DNA of 22,332 nucleotides from a virus. The position numbers and the translations under genes are program-made. The DNA lies in IMG/VR virus record IMGVR_UViG_3300042549_002051, positions 1 to 22,332 of that record; one strand, given 5' to 3'. The notes beneath the pieces were generated by a model. It saw only the letters and a list, made by a program, of their open reading frames with translations. It was not told where the DNA came from and made no database searches. Each line of letters starts with the position of its first letter. Position 1 is the first letter of the stretch. This document shows, one piece after another, positions 1 to 8,262 of this stretch.

Positions 1-938
1 GGGCATTTATCCCGAAGTTGGTCGTACAAATCTACAACTCGACGCCCCTGATGGCGGCACTGATTGCTAACTCACAGACTGCCTCCGGCGGTGTGTCGTC
101 AGTTTCGGTTCCGGTTCAGGGTTCTCAATTCGTGAATGCTCAGTGGTCGGACTATTCCGGTTCGTTCGCACAGCCTTCCGTTCAGCAAGGTGCTTACCAA
201 GCTGAATTTAACCTGAAGCTGCTGGTGTCTCCTGTACCGTTCCTCGGTATGGAAGGTGCAGTTCAGCAAGACTATGCAATCATCCCTCTGATCGAAGCGC
301 GTATGAACGACGCGACCAACGTCATGATGGATTCGATGGCAACTGCGCTGTACACCAATACCACCAACAACCAGCAATTTATCGGCCTACCGGCTGCGGT
401 TGACGATGGTACTGGCACCGCGACCTACGGCAACATCAACCGTAGCTCAAACACTTGGTGGAAGTCGAAGCAGTATGCGGCAGGTTCGGTCAACCCGACC
501 CGTCAGAACGTACTGCAATACATCTCCGGCACTGTGAAGAACGGCGCTGAAGTACCGACTTTCGGTGTTTGCGGCTTTGGTACTTGGACGCTGCTGGCGC
601 AAGATTATGTAGGTCAGGAAAACTACATGATCACTCCCGGCTCAGGCTTTGATGGCGATGCCAACGGCCCACAGGCGGCTTTCCGCGCTTTGATGGTAGC
701 CGGTGTGCCGATCTATCCAGACCCGTATTGCCCGGAAGGTACTCTTTACCTGCTGAACACGAACTATCTCTCGCTCTATATCCATGAGCAGGCATCGTTC
801 GCCTTCACTGGCTTCGAGTCCACACTTCCGAACTTCCAGATTGGCTACGTTGGTGCAGTTCTGATGATTGCAGAACTGGTAAACACCAAGCCGAAAGCCA
901 TGACGAAGATTACGGGCTACAACTCTTTGAGCCTGTAA
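1..938 (+). CDS. major capsid protein (HK97 fold), 5' partial
   Basis: The frame is open from the window edge (first whole codon at 3, reading AFIPKLVVQIYNSTPLMAAL), so the gene starts outside the window; the TTG at 18 is internal. About 311 residues are visible. The protein forms the icosahedral shell. Support is the overall character of an HK97-type coat protein: an N-terminal FIP...L..YNSTPLMAAL helix, a central segment near residues 137-155 containing TATYGNINRSSNTWWKSK, which matches the 'G.I.R..N.WW' pattern common in phage coat proteins, and a C-terminal beta-rich region ending in NSLSL. It lies directly upstream of small head genes and an adaptor, as expected for a head module. Codon use is richer in G/C than in downstream genes, fitting high expression. 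The coat identity is strong; the exact family is not certain. Confidence 0.85.
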   Translation, partial: AFIPKLVVQIYNSTPLMAALIANSQTASGGVSSVSVPVQGSQFVNAQWSDYSGSFAQPSVQQGAYQAEFNLKLLVSPVPFLGMEGAVQQDYAIIPLIEARMNDATNVMMDSMATALYTNTTNNQQFIGLPAAVDDGTGTATYGNINRSSNTWWKSKQYAAGSVNPTRQNVLQYISGTVKNGAEVPTFGVCGFGTWTLLAQDYVGQENYMITPGSGFDGDANGPQAAFRALMVAGVPIYPDPYCPEGTLYLLNTNYLSLYIHEQASFAFTGFESTLPNFQIGYVGAVLMIAELVNTKPKAMTKITGYNSLSL

Positions 939-948
939 GGAGGAAATC

Positions 949-1272
949 ATGTCTCTTGCTACTAATAAAATCATTCTGGCTGGCGCTCAGAGCAATACTC
1001 CGGGTGCCTACTTCCAGACCGTTACTGTTACCGCAGTCGATTCGGGCAATGGCACTGTCATTCCGGCAGGTATCTATGTCATGTTCCCGTCGGCTAACGT
1101 CACTGTGCTGGCTTACAACGGTTCGTCTAACGCAACCGTTATGGCATCTAACACAGGTGGCGTAGTGATTTCGGATGGTGTCAACGTGTATGCCAAGAAT
1201 TCTTCTGGCAATGCAACGGTGACGCTGTTGGATATCAACGGCGGTCAGGCTGCTGGCGAAACCTACGCATAA
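949..1272 (+). CDS. small Ala/Thr/Val-rich virion protein, probable head decoration
   Basis: This 107-residue protein begins ten bases after the capsid stop, with an excellent ribosome binding site (aggagg at 939-944). It has almost no charged residues and is made of alternating hydrophobic and Ser/Thr/Asn residues (YVMFPSANVTVLAYNG, VVISDGVNVYAK), the look of a beta-sandwich. No catalytic motif is seen. Position immediately after the coat gene and strong translation signals suggest an abundant capsid decoration or head-fibre protein. That role is inferred from composition and context; no named family was recognised. Confidence 0.65.
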   Translation: MSLATNKIILAGAQSNTPGAYFQTVTVTAVDSGNGTVIPAGIYVMFPSANVTVLAYNGSSNATVMASNTGGVVISDGVNVYAKNSSGNATVTLLDINGGQAAGETYA

Positions 1273-1281
1273 GGGGGAGCT

Positions 1282-1683
1282 ATGGACGCAAATGCAGTCG
1301 GTAGATCGTATCCAGATTCGTTTGGCAACTATCGTTTGGCAGAGCAGACAGGCGTAAGCCTTGCAGCTACCGGCGATATCACGACTCTGGTTGCGCAAGC
1401 CGCAACGAAGTACATTGTGCGTCGGATAGTTCTGTCTAACTTCAGTGGTAATGCAAGTGGTGCCAATGTGGGTGTCTTCACCGCCGCAAGCGGTGGAGGC
1501 ACTGCTATTGCTGCGGATCAAACCTTGAGTGCTGCTACTGGCGCAACCAAGTTTGATGATCTGACATTGGCTTCTGCTGCTAATACTGACGTTCAAACTG
1601 CCCGAGTGCTGTATGTCAACTGTTCGGTCAACGCCGCAGTTACTTGCGATGTTGCCCTTTATGGAGATATTGTCTCGCTATGA
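1282..1683 (+). CDS. small virion protein, probable head/decoration component
   Basis: This 133-residue protein starts after gggggag (1273-1279). It is rich in Ala, Thr, Gly and Val with few charges. A central segment (YIVRRIVLSNFSGNASGANVGVF, residues about 46-68) and a C-terminal VLYVNCSVNAAVTCDVALYGD read as beta strands, as in phage structural proteins that report or fill surface positions. Its TGA overlaps the next start (ATGA at 1680-1683), so the two genes are translationally coupled. No enzyme motif is present. I do not recognise a named family; a structural role is inferred from composition and location between capsid and adaptor genes. Confidence 0.6.
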   Translation: MDANAVGRSYPDSFGNYRLAEQTGVSLAATGDITTLVAQAATKYIVRRIVLSNFSGNASGANVGVFTAASGGGTAIAADQTLSAATGATKFDDLTLASAANTDVQTARVLYVNCSVNAAVTCDVALYGDIVSL

Positions 1684-2021
1684 CCACGATCTTTGTTCGC
1701 AATAACGGTTCTGAAACCTTTTCCGATGGCTTGGATGGTACGGTGTACCACTTTGAGCCGGGGAAAGAAGTCGAGATTCCTGAAATTGCAGCAAAGCATA
1801 TTTTTGGTTATGGTGATGATGATAAAGAGCCGTATCTAGTTAGGCTTGGATGGATGAAGATGAGTAACCAGTTTGGTCTAGCAATGGAAAAACTGGCGCA
1901 GTTTTCATTTTCCAAAGAGTCTTCTAAAACCGTCCACTTGTCAGCCCCAGTGGTGGAACGAGTAGCCGCCCCGATGCCTAAAGCAAAGGGTGCGGCGAAA
2001 GTTGCAAACTTTAATGCTTAA
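1680..2021 (+). CDS. conserved head-region protein of unknown function
   Basis: The start was placed at 1680 because this ATG overlaps the upstream TGA (ATGA). An in-frame start at 1644 would add 12 residues (MRCCPLWRYCLA) that are only the shadow of the upstream gene. The product is 113 residues. The N-terminal half reads FVRNNGSETFSDGLDGTVYHF followed by EPGKEVEIPEIAAKHIFG and YLVRLGW, a pattern I associate with small conserved phage proteins next to capsid genes. The C-terminal 45 residues are Ala/Lys/Ser-rich and look flexible. It could help head completion or be a minor head protein; no function can be assigned from sequence. Confidence 0.6.
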   Translation: MTTIFVRNNGSETFSDGLDGTVYHFEPGKEVEIPEIAAKHIFGYGDDDKEPYLVRLGWMKMSNQFGLAMEKLAQFSFSKESSKTVHLSAPVVERVAAPMPKAKGAAKVANFNA

Positions 2022-2023
2022 TC

Positions 2024-2662
2024 ATGGCAGATACGCTGTCTGGCTACATTACTCAGACCCGGCGTTTATTACATGACGTTAATGCTAATTTCTGGACGAA
2101 TGCAGAATTAACGGACTACATAAACGATGGGCGCAACACCCTTGTCCGAGACACAGGGTGCAATCGTGTTTTGCAGAATCACACCGCGCCGTATAACGTC
2201 GAAACCATCGACTTTGCAGACTTACCCGAAGGCAACAATACCGTTGATGTGCTGAATGTGATCCTCTATTGGGGGAACTCGCGCATTCCGCTGTATTACC
2301 TGCCTTGGACAGACTTTAACGCACAGTTACGTTACTGGCAAAACTACAATGGACGCCCGGTAGGGTTCTCCATGTACGGGCCTAAGAAGATTTTTATTGG
2401 CCCAAAGCCTGATCAAGCCTACGAAATGGAAATTGACACGGTAGTGTTGGTTGATCCTATGGTCAACGGTTCTGATGTAGAAACATTACCTACTCCCTTC
2501 ACAGAGGCTGTACCGTTTTACGCTGCTTATATCGCCAAATACCAAGAGCAATCCTATGGTGAGGCTGAGATATTCAAGCAAGAGTACACCAAGCATGTGA
2601 TGGAAGCCCTGAATACGACCTTTACCCGCAGATTACCTACACCTTACACAGCGGGGTACTAA
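2024..2662 (+). CDS. head-tail adaptor protein (SU10 adaptor-like)
   Basis: This 212-residue protein starts with MADTLSGYITQTRRLLHD, then FWTNAELTDYINDGRNTLVRDTGC, an opening typical of podoviral head-tail adaptors in which N-terminal helices bind the portal ring. A middle stretch (GPKKIFIGPKPDQAYEMEID, about residues 123-142) and a helical C-terminus (YAAYIAKYQEQSYGEAEIFKQEY) fit the family, to which I assign it from memory of the SU10-type adaptor. It sits between head genes and the nozzle-like gene, exactly where the adaptor lies in short-tailed phages. It would form the ring linking the portal to the tail nozzle. Confidence 0.7.
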   Translation: MADTLSGYITQTRRLLHDVNANFWTNAELTDYINDGRNTLVRDTGCNRVLQNHTAPYNVETIDFADLPEGNNTVDVLNVILYWGNSRIPLYYLPWTDFNAQLRYWQNYNGRPVGFSMYGPKKIFIGPKPDQAYEMEIDTVVLVDPMVNGSDVETLPTPFTEAVPFYAAYIAKYQEQSYGEAEIFKQEYTKHVMEALNTTFTRRLPTPYTAGY

Positions 2663-2663
2663 C

Positions 2664-4394
2664 ATGGCTGCGGCAGAGCAAAAAAAGAACTATGCCGTAG
2701 TTAAGGACTTCAAAGGCGTAAACACCAAGAACAACCGCACCGTGATTAGCGACGGTGAGTTTAGCTGGCTAGAGAATATCCAGCCGGTTGGCTACGGTAA
2801 CTTAAAGATCGTTCCCGGCAATCAGCAGCTTGCGAATGTGGCATTTACTGCCAACGTGACCTTCATGGGATCGGTCAACATTAACAACAATGAATACGTC
2901 ATGGCGTTCCAGAATGACGGTTCAGCGCAGTACGTCAACATTACCACCGGCGCTCAAGGCAACATCGCAGCCGCCAATACCTTCTCCAATACCGATGTAA
3001 TGATCACGCAGTGGCGCAATGAACGCGCCCTGATCATTGACCCGGCAAAGGGTTACAAGACGTGGGATGGCGCTAATCTAACGTCCATTGGCAGCGTCAA
3101 TACCATTACCATCAACAACAAGGGTAGTGGTTATCTAACATCCAACACGACGGTGACGTTTAGCGCACCGAATGAGGCAAGTGGAGTTCAGGCAACCGGC
3201 ACGGTAACGGTAGTTGCCAATGCCGTATCTGAAGTGATTGTGACGCAGCCGGGTACGGGTTACACCTCGCCACCGACGGTAACGATTGTTGGCGCAGGCA
3301 CCAATGCCAATGTGACTTGCACGGTTTTGAATCAGAGTGGTACAGACATTGCAACCTTCTCAGGCCGCACTTGGATTGCCCAAGACCGTACCGTGTTTTA
3401 TACGGCGGCAGATACCTACAATGATTTTATCAATCTGAGTGCCGGGTTCATTACCCTGTCTGACTCCACCCTACGCACCACGATTACTCGTATCCTGTCT
3501 GCTAACAACTTCCTATACATTTTTGGCGAAGACAGTATCAACGTCTTTTCTGATGTGCGGGTGGATTCGACTACAGGCGTTTCTCTTTTTACTAACACCA
3601 ACGTGTCTGCCTCCGTTGGTTCGGCATTGAAACATGCCATCTTTCCGTACTTCCGTTCCGTGCTGTTTATGAACGAGTATGGCGTCTATGCGCTGGTAGG
3701 TGCGACCACCACCAAGATCAGTGATCCGCTGGACGGTGTGTTTCCGCTGATTAACTTTAATCAAGAGATTACGGGTGGTCAGTGCCTAATCAATAACATT
3801 TTGAGCGCTGTTTTTAATTTTAAGTACAACGATGGTGGTACGGATCGTTGGATACAGGCGGCGTTCTTTGAGCGTAAGTGGTTCTTTACCAATCAGCTAA
3901 CGAATTGCTTTTATGTGGTGCCAGCGTTTAAGGATGGTTTTATCAACCTGTATGGCACGACAGGTCAGAACTTGTATCAATTTTATGAAGACAGTGCCAA
4001 TGATGTTGATATGATTCTGAGAACTGCCTTGTTGCCGATGGGTGATCCTATCCGTGACAAGCAGGCATTAAAGATTGGCATTGAAGCAACATTAGGTAGT
4101 GAGCCGATCATCTTTGATGCGTTTGTGGATTCCGAGTCGCAGCAGTCGCCAGCCATTGAGTTCTCCAATGCAATTATTTGGACGAATAATGTTGGCAATC
4201 CAATCTCTTGGAGCAACAACGTAAGTGCATTGATTGGATGGGCTGCGGCAAGTAGTGCGGGTGGTGGATACTACTTGTACAAGAGTGATGCCAAGATGTT
4301 TGGCAAATACTTAGGCATTACGCTCACCGGCAGCGTAACGCCCTTTACGATTAACGGTTTTGAATTTGAGCATGAATTGAGAGCGAGGTTCTAA
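2664..4394 (+). CDS. tail nozzle / tail tubular protein B-like beta-propeller protein
   Basis: This 576-residue protein opens with VVKDFKGVNTKNNRTVISDGEFSWLENIQP, then GNLKIVPG, a start I recognise from podoviral nozzle proteins (T7 gp12 / P22 gp10 type) that form the distal tail tube below the adaptor. Further propeller-like strands include WRNERALIIDPAKGYKTWDG (118-137), GRTWIAQDRTVFYTA (234-248) and FLYIFGEDSINVFSD. Residues about 147-222 hold two similar GSGY/GTGY...TVTI beta repeats inserted in the propeller. The start ATG is one base after the adaptor stop. Alternative readings are a related stabilisation or tail-needle-adjacent protein, but a structural tail role is well supported by place and composition. 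Confidence 0.65.
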   Translation: MAAAEQKKNYAVVKDFKGVNTKNNRTVISDGEFSWLENIQPVGYGNLKIVPGNQQLANVAFTANVTFMGSVNINNNEYVMAFQNDGSAQYVNITTGAQGNIAAANTFSNTDVMITQWRNERALIIDPAKGYKTWDGANLTSIGSVNTITINNKGSGYLTSNTTVTFSAPNEASGVQATGTVTVVANAVSEVIVTQPGTGYTSPPTVTIVGAGTNANVTCTVLNQSGTDIATFSGRTWIAQDRTVFYTAADTYNDFINLSAGFITLSDSTLRTTITRILSANNFLYIFGEDSINVFSDVRVDSTTGVSLFTNTNVSASVGSALKHAIFPYFRSVLFMNEYGVYALVGATTTKISDPLDGVFPLINFNQEITGGQCLINNILSAVFNFKYNDGGTDRWIQAAFFERKWFFTNQLTNCFYVVPAFKDGFINLYGTTGQNLYQFYEDSANDVDMILRTALLPMGDPIRDKQALKIGIEATLGSEPIIFDAFVDSESQQSPAIEFSNAIIWTNNVGNPISWSNNVSALIGWAAASSAGGGYYLYKSDAKMFGKYLGITLTGSVTPFTINGFEFEHELRARF

Positions 4395-5939
4395 ATGCCA
4401 GTACCTAATACATTTGCCAACGCTACTGCGACGATTCCGCTGTCACAACTTGACGCGAACTTTGCCACAACGATTACGTTAGGCAACACTGCCATTCAGC
4501 TAGGCAATACGGTTACGACGCTGAATAATATGACGTTGGCGAACGTCAACATTAGCAGTGGTATTGTGACAATTACCAATGCAACAGTGACTACGGCAAA
4601 TGTCACGACTGCCAATATTGCAACCGCTGAAATTGCAAACGTAACCGTCAGCGGCACAGGTACATTTGCAGCGGGTAGCAATACAGCGCCTAGCATTACG
4701 ACATCAGGCGATACCAACACGGGCATCTTCTTCCCTGCTGCGGATACGGTAGCTATTGGTACAGGTGGTACGGAAGCGTTGCGGGTAAATAGCTCGCAGA
4801 GTTTGTTGCTAAACACAACAAGCGCTCCAGCAGCTAGTGCAAAAATGAAGATTGCAACTTCTGCCCGCACAGGAGCGTTCTTCGATCTTACTGCGACTGG
4901 CGGTGAAAACTGGATTATTGACTCTACAAACACAACAGGGAGTACTGATGTTCTCGGCATTTATGCCAACGGAGCTACCGGTTTGTATCTCCAAGATAAT
5001 GGCAACGTGGGGATTGGTACGACTTCGCCTAGCACTTATGGAAAGTTTGTAACCTATTCTAGTGGTGGTTACTGCGCTATTGATGGTAATGGTTTTGTAA
5101 ACTCATACCAACTATTAGATGTTACAACAGCAGGGGGAAGACTTAACGGTGGCTCAAGCCAAGGTCTTCTTGGTTCGATAGGAATTGAACAAGCAGCTAC
5201 AGGCGCAAAAGGTGGCTACATAAGTTTTAGAACTTGCCCATCAGGTTCTAATTCTGATACCGAACGCGCTCGTATCACCAGCGATGGGTATTCTCGTTTT
5301 GCAGACAATGGAACGTACAGCTACGCAGGTACGGCTCATACTATTAACAATAGTGCTTCCAATGACATTGTTCGTTTCTTCAATAGTAATGCAACTCCTT
5401 ACGGGATATTTGTTAAATATACCGCTGCTGACCCAAATAACACTACATCGTATGTTTTTGCAGCCGAGCAAAATACAGGCGTAAACATCTACAAAATTTG
5501 GTCGAATGGCACAGTCACAGCACGTTCAGATGCCAAGTGGAAAAAAAACATTGAAACAGCCCGTGATGGCTATGCTGAAGATTTGGCAAAGCTGCGCGTA
5601 GTCAAATACAACTGGTACAACCACGACGATGGAACGCCTAAAGAGCTTGGTTTAATTGCTCAAGAAGTCGAGCAAGTATTCCCCGGTCTTGTGATTACTG
5701 ACGAGCAAACGAGGGATGAGGTAAATACCCGTGAAGTACCTGCGGTGCTTGATGAAGAGGGTAATGAAGTTGAGCCAGCAAGAACAGAGGAATACACAGA
5801 GAAAGTTGGCACAGGCGAATACAGCAAGTCAATCAAGTTCTCCGTGTTACCGATAATGCTGCTGAAAGCCATCCAAGAACAGCAAGCCATGATTGACGAG
5901 ATGAAAGCAGAAATCGCAGCATTGAAAGGCAACGCATGA
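4395..5939 (+). CDS. tail fibre/spike protein with C-terminal Peptidase_S74 chaperone
   Basis: This 514-residue protein starts directly on the base after the previous stop. The N-terminal 100 residues are a low-complexity Thr/Val/Asn/Ala repeat (NVTTANIATAEIANVTV) suited to trimeric beta structure. Then come SGDTNTGIFFPAADTVAIGTGG and NGNVGIGTTSPSTYG blocks, typical of fibres fused to endosialidase-type chaperones. The C-terminal domain from residue 378 (SDAKWKKNIE ... YNWYNHDDGTPKELGLIAQEVEQVFPGLV) is an S74 intramolecular chaperone: the family's Ser-Lys dyad would be S378 and K383, with cleavage just before S378. The last 25 residues form a coiled coil. It likely adsorbs to the host surface; receptor specificity cannot be read. 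Confidence 0.88.
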   Translation: MPVPNTFANATATIPLSQLDANFATTITLGNTAIQLGNTVTTLNNMTLANVNISSGIVTITNATVTTANVTTANIATAEIANVTVSGTGTFAAGSNTAPSITTSGDTNTGIFFPAADTVAIGTGGTEALRVNSSQSLLLNTTSAPAASAKMKIATSARTGAFFDLTATGGENWIIDSTNTTGSTDVLGIYANGATGLYLQDNGNVGIGTTSPSTYGKFVTYSSGGYCAIDGNGFVNSYQLLDVTTAGGRLNGGSSQGLLGSIGIEQAATGAKGGYISFRTCPSGSNSDTERARITSDGYSRFADNGTYSYAGTAHTINNSASNDIVRFFNSNATPYGIFVKYTAADPNNTTSYVFAAEQNTGVNIYKIWSNGTVTARSDAKWKKNIETARDGYAEDLAKLRVVKYNWYNHDDGTPKELGLIAQEVEQVFPGLVITDEQTRDEVNTREVPAVLDEEGNEVEPARTEEYTEKVGTGEYSKSIKFSVLPIMLLKAIQEQQAMIDEMKAEIAALKGNA

Positions 5940-6082
5940 AATTCTAACTAGACCAAAACGAAGCGCAGTTTATCGTACAGGTAATCGGCAACCTGCCAAC
6001 GCAGTCAGGAGCGCATCCTCTGTGGCAGAAGCTGGTAGCACAGTTTAACGAGCAACTACCCAAGCAGGAGGTACAAGAATGA
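5936..6082 (+). pseudogene. small conserved tail-region ORF interrupted by TAA at codon 4
   Basis: An ATG at 5936 overlaps the fibre stop (ATGA), and the frame runs to a TGA at 6080-6082 that overlaps the next start. Codon 4 is TAA (5945-5947). Apart from it, the frame encodes a sensible 48-residue protein: MKF, stop, then LDQNEAQFIVQVIGNLPT followed by QSGAHPLWQKLVAQFNEQ. I recognise this as the kind of tiny conserved phage protein often found beside fibre genes. Both edges keep the coupling overlaps typical of working genes here. A single CAA-to-TAA change would explain it. No ATG/GTG/TTG start follows the stop. Called as broken, but an assembly error or readthrough cannot be excluded. Confidence 0.6.
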
Positions 6083-6408
6083 GTACGACATTTACTTGGT
6101 CTGTGACTGCTATGGACTGCTATCCACAAGCAGACGGGCAGACAGACGTTGTGTTTACCGTTCACTGGACACTATCCGGCACAGATGGCACCTATAACGG
6201 CAGCGTGTACAGCACTTGCTCTGTACCTGCGCCTGAAGGCACATTCACCCCTTACGATCAGCTAACGCAAGAACAGGTGCTAGGCTGGATATGGGCTAAC
6301 GGTGTGGATAAACAATCAGCCGAAGCAGCAGTGCAGCAACAAATAGACAATCAGATCAACCCGCCAGTGGTCACGCCACCATTGCCTTGGGCTAACGTAA
6401 CGGAGTAA
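6079..6408 (+). CDS. conserved tail-region protein of unknown function
   Basis: This 109-residue protein starts after gcaggagg (6065-6072 region), a strong ribosome binding site. It begins MSTTFTWSVTAMDCYPQADGQTDVVFTVHW, then TLSGTDGTYNGSVYSTC, followed by a helical, acidic second half (TQEQVLGWIWANGVDKQSAEAAVQQQID) and a Pro-rich end. This pattern is familiar from small phage proteins placed next to fibre genes (I associate it with a DUF7936-type family, from memory only). The first half looks like a small beta domain and the second like a helix pair. A role in fibre assembly or as a minor tail protein is guesswork from location. Confidence 0.65.
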   Translation: MSTTFTWSVTAMDCYPQADGQTDVVFTVHWTLSGTDGTYNGSVYSTCSVPAPEGTFTPYDQLTQEQVLGWIWANGVDKQSAEAAVQQQIDNQINPPVVTPPLPWANVTE

Positions 6409-6411
6409 GAC

Positions 6412-6741
6412 ATGGGAACACAAGCCTTTACCAAGCTAGGCAATACGGTTGCTTTTACGGCAGCGGCAACTGCACCTGCTGCGGTACAGGCTGTGTCCAC
6501 CACCTTAGGTGGCAACCAATATCGCATCATCAATGCTGGCAGTGTGACGGTCTTTCTAGGCTATGGTTCAACGGCTACGGAAGCCAATACCAATGCTGCG
6601 GTAGTCACAACAACGGGTGCCTCTTTGCCACTGTTAGCAGGTACGGATGAGATTCTGACCTTTGTGCCAAACGCTTACTTTACGGGTGTGACTGCCAACG
6701 GTACTGCGCAGATTTACATTTCTCCGGGTGATGGCCTTTAA
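6412..6741 (+). CDS. small structural-type protein, paralogue of the one at 16817
   Basis: This 109-residue, nearly uncharged Ala/Thr/Val/Gly-rich protein starts four bases after the previous stop. Its layout is a strand-rich segment (YRIINAGSVTVFLGYGSTAT), a LPLLAGTDEILTF segment and the ending AQIYISPGDGL. The same order and ending (AVFVTPGEGL) occur in the 111-residue product of 16817-17152, so the two appear to be paralogues. Such proteins are common near fibre genes and probably adopt a small beta fold on the virion surface. No catalytic motif is seen. Function is inferred only. Confidence 0.6.
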   Translation: MGTQAFTKLGNTVAFTAAATAPAAVQAVSTTLGGNQYRIINAGSVTVFLGYGSTATEANTNAAVVTTTGASLPLLAGTDEILTFVPNAYFTGVTANGTAQIYISPGDGL

Positions 6742-6751
6742 GGACTAAGCC

Positions 6752-8038
6752 ATGTTAAAGACCGTATCCTCATTTAGCAACATCATTGGTGCGCTTAACT
6801 ATAAGGGTACTTGGGATGCCTCGACTAATTCGCCAGCCCTTGCGTCCGGTGTCGGTACTAAAGGTGATTATTACGTTGTGTCTGTTGCTGGTACAACTAA
6901 TCTTGACGGTATTGATTTTTGGGGTGTTGGTGATTGGGCGGTCTTTAATGGCGCTGTATGGCAGCGTGTCGAGGGTGGTAGCGAAACTGACACCGACGTA
7001 GTTGTTTTTAATACCCTAGCCAATGTCACGCCCACCAATGCAGAGCTAACGTGGGATAACAATGACCGTAGAAAGACACTAGCGGTAGGCATTAACGGTG
7101 ATCAGTTTTATATATTTGAAGATCAGATTGTGCGAGTTAAAGCGCAATCAACGATCACCAAAGGCCAAGTCATCATGTTTGTCAGTGGTGTTGGCTCTTC
7201 CGGTGGATTGCTTGCGGCACCGGCAACAGGGTTAGACCCAACACAATCTAACTACATTCTTGGCATTTCTGTTGACAATATTGCTACAAACGGATGGGGC
7301 AATGTTATTACACATGGCGAGATTCGCGGCGTTGATACTACTGGGGGTGGTGAAGGTTGGGTTGTTGGCGAGGAGTTGTATTACAACCCAGCGGTTACAG
7401 GTGGCCTGACAAAGACAAAACCTACTGCGCCAGCGGCAATTACCCGCGTTGCAGACGTTGTAAACGTCAGTGCAAGCAATGGCATATTGTTTGTCCGTAT
7501 TTCTTATGGCTCTGTATTTGGCGGTACGGATGGCAATGTCAACTTTACAAACTTAGCTAATAATAATGTCGTTGTTTACAACGGCACCTCAAATGTTTGG
7601 ACGAACCAGCCGCCTGCTAATGTGGTGGTAGGAACAGGACTAACGGGTGGTGGGTTAGCAATTGCTAATACCAATGTCAACATTGCTTTGGCAAACACGG
7701 CGGTAGCTCCCGGCAGTTATGGCACGGCAAACTCCGTTTCTCAAGTAACGATAGATGCGCAAGGTCGCATTACGAGTGCAGCCAATGTCACCATTGCCAT
7801 TGCTAACTCGGCAGTCTCTGGCCTTGGCACCATGTCCACACAAGACGCCAATAATGTCAACATTACTGGCGGTAGTGCAACATTGTCAAATGTGACGGTG
7901 ACTGCAAATCTTTATGCGAATCTGGCGACCAGTAATGTTGCAGCGATGACTGATCCGAGTATCATGCTGGCCCCGGAAGGTTATATCACTGTCGTTATCA
8001 ATGGAACCAACAAGAAAATCCCTTATTACGGAGTCTGA
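6752..8038 (+). CDS. second tail fibre / receptor-binding-type protein
   Basis: This 428-residue protein begins MLKTVSSFSNIIGALNYKGTWDA, where the NYKGTWDAS...P segment resembles N-terminal modules of phage fibre and collar proteins. YYVVSVAGTT and DWAVFNGAVWQRVEGG follow (about residues 41-75). Residues 75-270 form a beta-rich body. Residues about 292-345 hold GTGLTGGG...NIALANTAV...VTIDAQGRITSAANVTI, a repeat-like fibre module that in many phages spaces the tip. Unlike the first fibre it has no S74 chaperone and ends in YITVVINGTNKKIPYYGV. A second adsorption or accessory fibre is the likeliest role; no enzymatic domain is visible. Confidence 0.7.
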   Translation: MLKTVSSFSNIIGALNYKGTWDASTNSPALASGVGTKGDYYVVSVAGTTNLDGIDFWGVGDWAVFNGAVWQRVEGGSETDTDVVVFNTLANVTPTNAELTWDNNDRRKTLAVGINGDQFYIFEDQIVRVKAQSTITKGQVIMFVSGVGSSGGLLAAPATGLDPTQSNYILGISVDNIATNGWGNVITHGEIRGVDTTGGGEGWVVGEELYYNPAVTGGLTKTKPTAPAAITRVADVVNVSASNGILFVRISYGSVFGGTDGNVNFTNLANNNVVVYNGTSNVWTNQPPANVVVGTGLTGGGLAIANTNVNIALANTAVAPGSYGTANSVSQVTIDAQGRITSAANVTIAIANSAVSGLGTMSTQDANNVNITGGSATLSNVTVTANLYANLATSNVAAMTDPSIMLAPEGYITVVINGTNKKIPYYGV

Positions 8039-8040
8039 AC

Positions 8041-8262
8041 GTGGAACCTCAGTTCCTAATCAACATCCTTTTTGCAACCGCAGGAGCCGCTTTTGGGTGG
8101 ATACTGAACAGTATCTCTCGCTCCATCGTGAGAATCGAAGACAGAATCTCGGAAATGCCGATGATCTACGTCAACCGAGATGACTACCGGGAAGACATCC
8201 AAGACATCAAAGGCATGTTGGGCAAAATCTTCGACCGCTTAGAGAAAAAGGCGGATAGATGA
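8041..8262 (+). CDS. small one-helix membrane protein with coiled-coil tail
   Basis: This 73-residue protein uses a GTG start two bases after the fibre stop. One hydrophobic helix (FLINILFATAGAAFGWILNSI, residues 5-25) is followed by a charged helical tail (DDYREDIQDIKGMLGKIFDRLEKKADR). The next gene overlaps its stop (ATGA). The shape resembles small phage inner-membrane proteins; a holin/antiholin or pore-assisting role is possible but it lies far from the endolysin. No family could be named. Confidence 0.6.
   Translation: MEPQFLINILFATAGAAFGWILNSISRSIVRIEDRISEMPMIYVNRDDYREDIQDIKGMLGKIFDRLEKKADR

Noticed and set aside
18-938. TTG at 18 as the true start of the capsid gene
   Set aside because: The same frame is open to the window edge with coat-like residues (AFIPKL), so the gene is truncated by the window.
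910-1596. Long minus-strand open frame opposite the two small head genes
   Set aside because: Its product has Cys/His/Ser-rich mirror composition, no ribosome site and lies fully antisense to well-supported genes with strong ribosome sites.
5936-6082. Alternative genetic code with TAA as a sense codon
   Set aside because: Many genes here end in TAA at sensible positions followed directly by ribosome sites and starts; only this one codon is odd.
4395-8038. Diversity-generating retroelement acting on a fibre gene
   Set aside because: No reverse transcriptase, template repeat or adenine-biased variable region is visible in the window.
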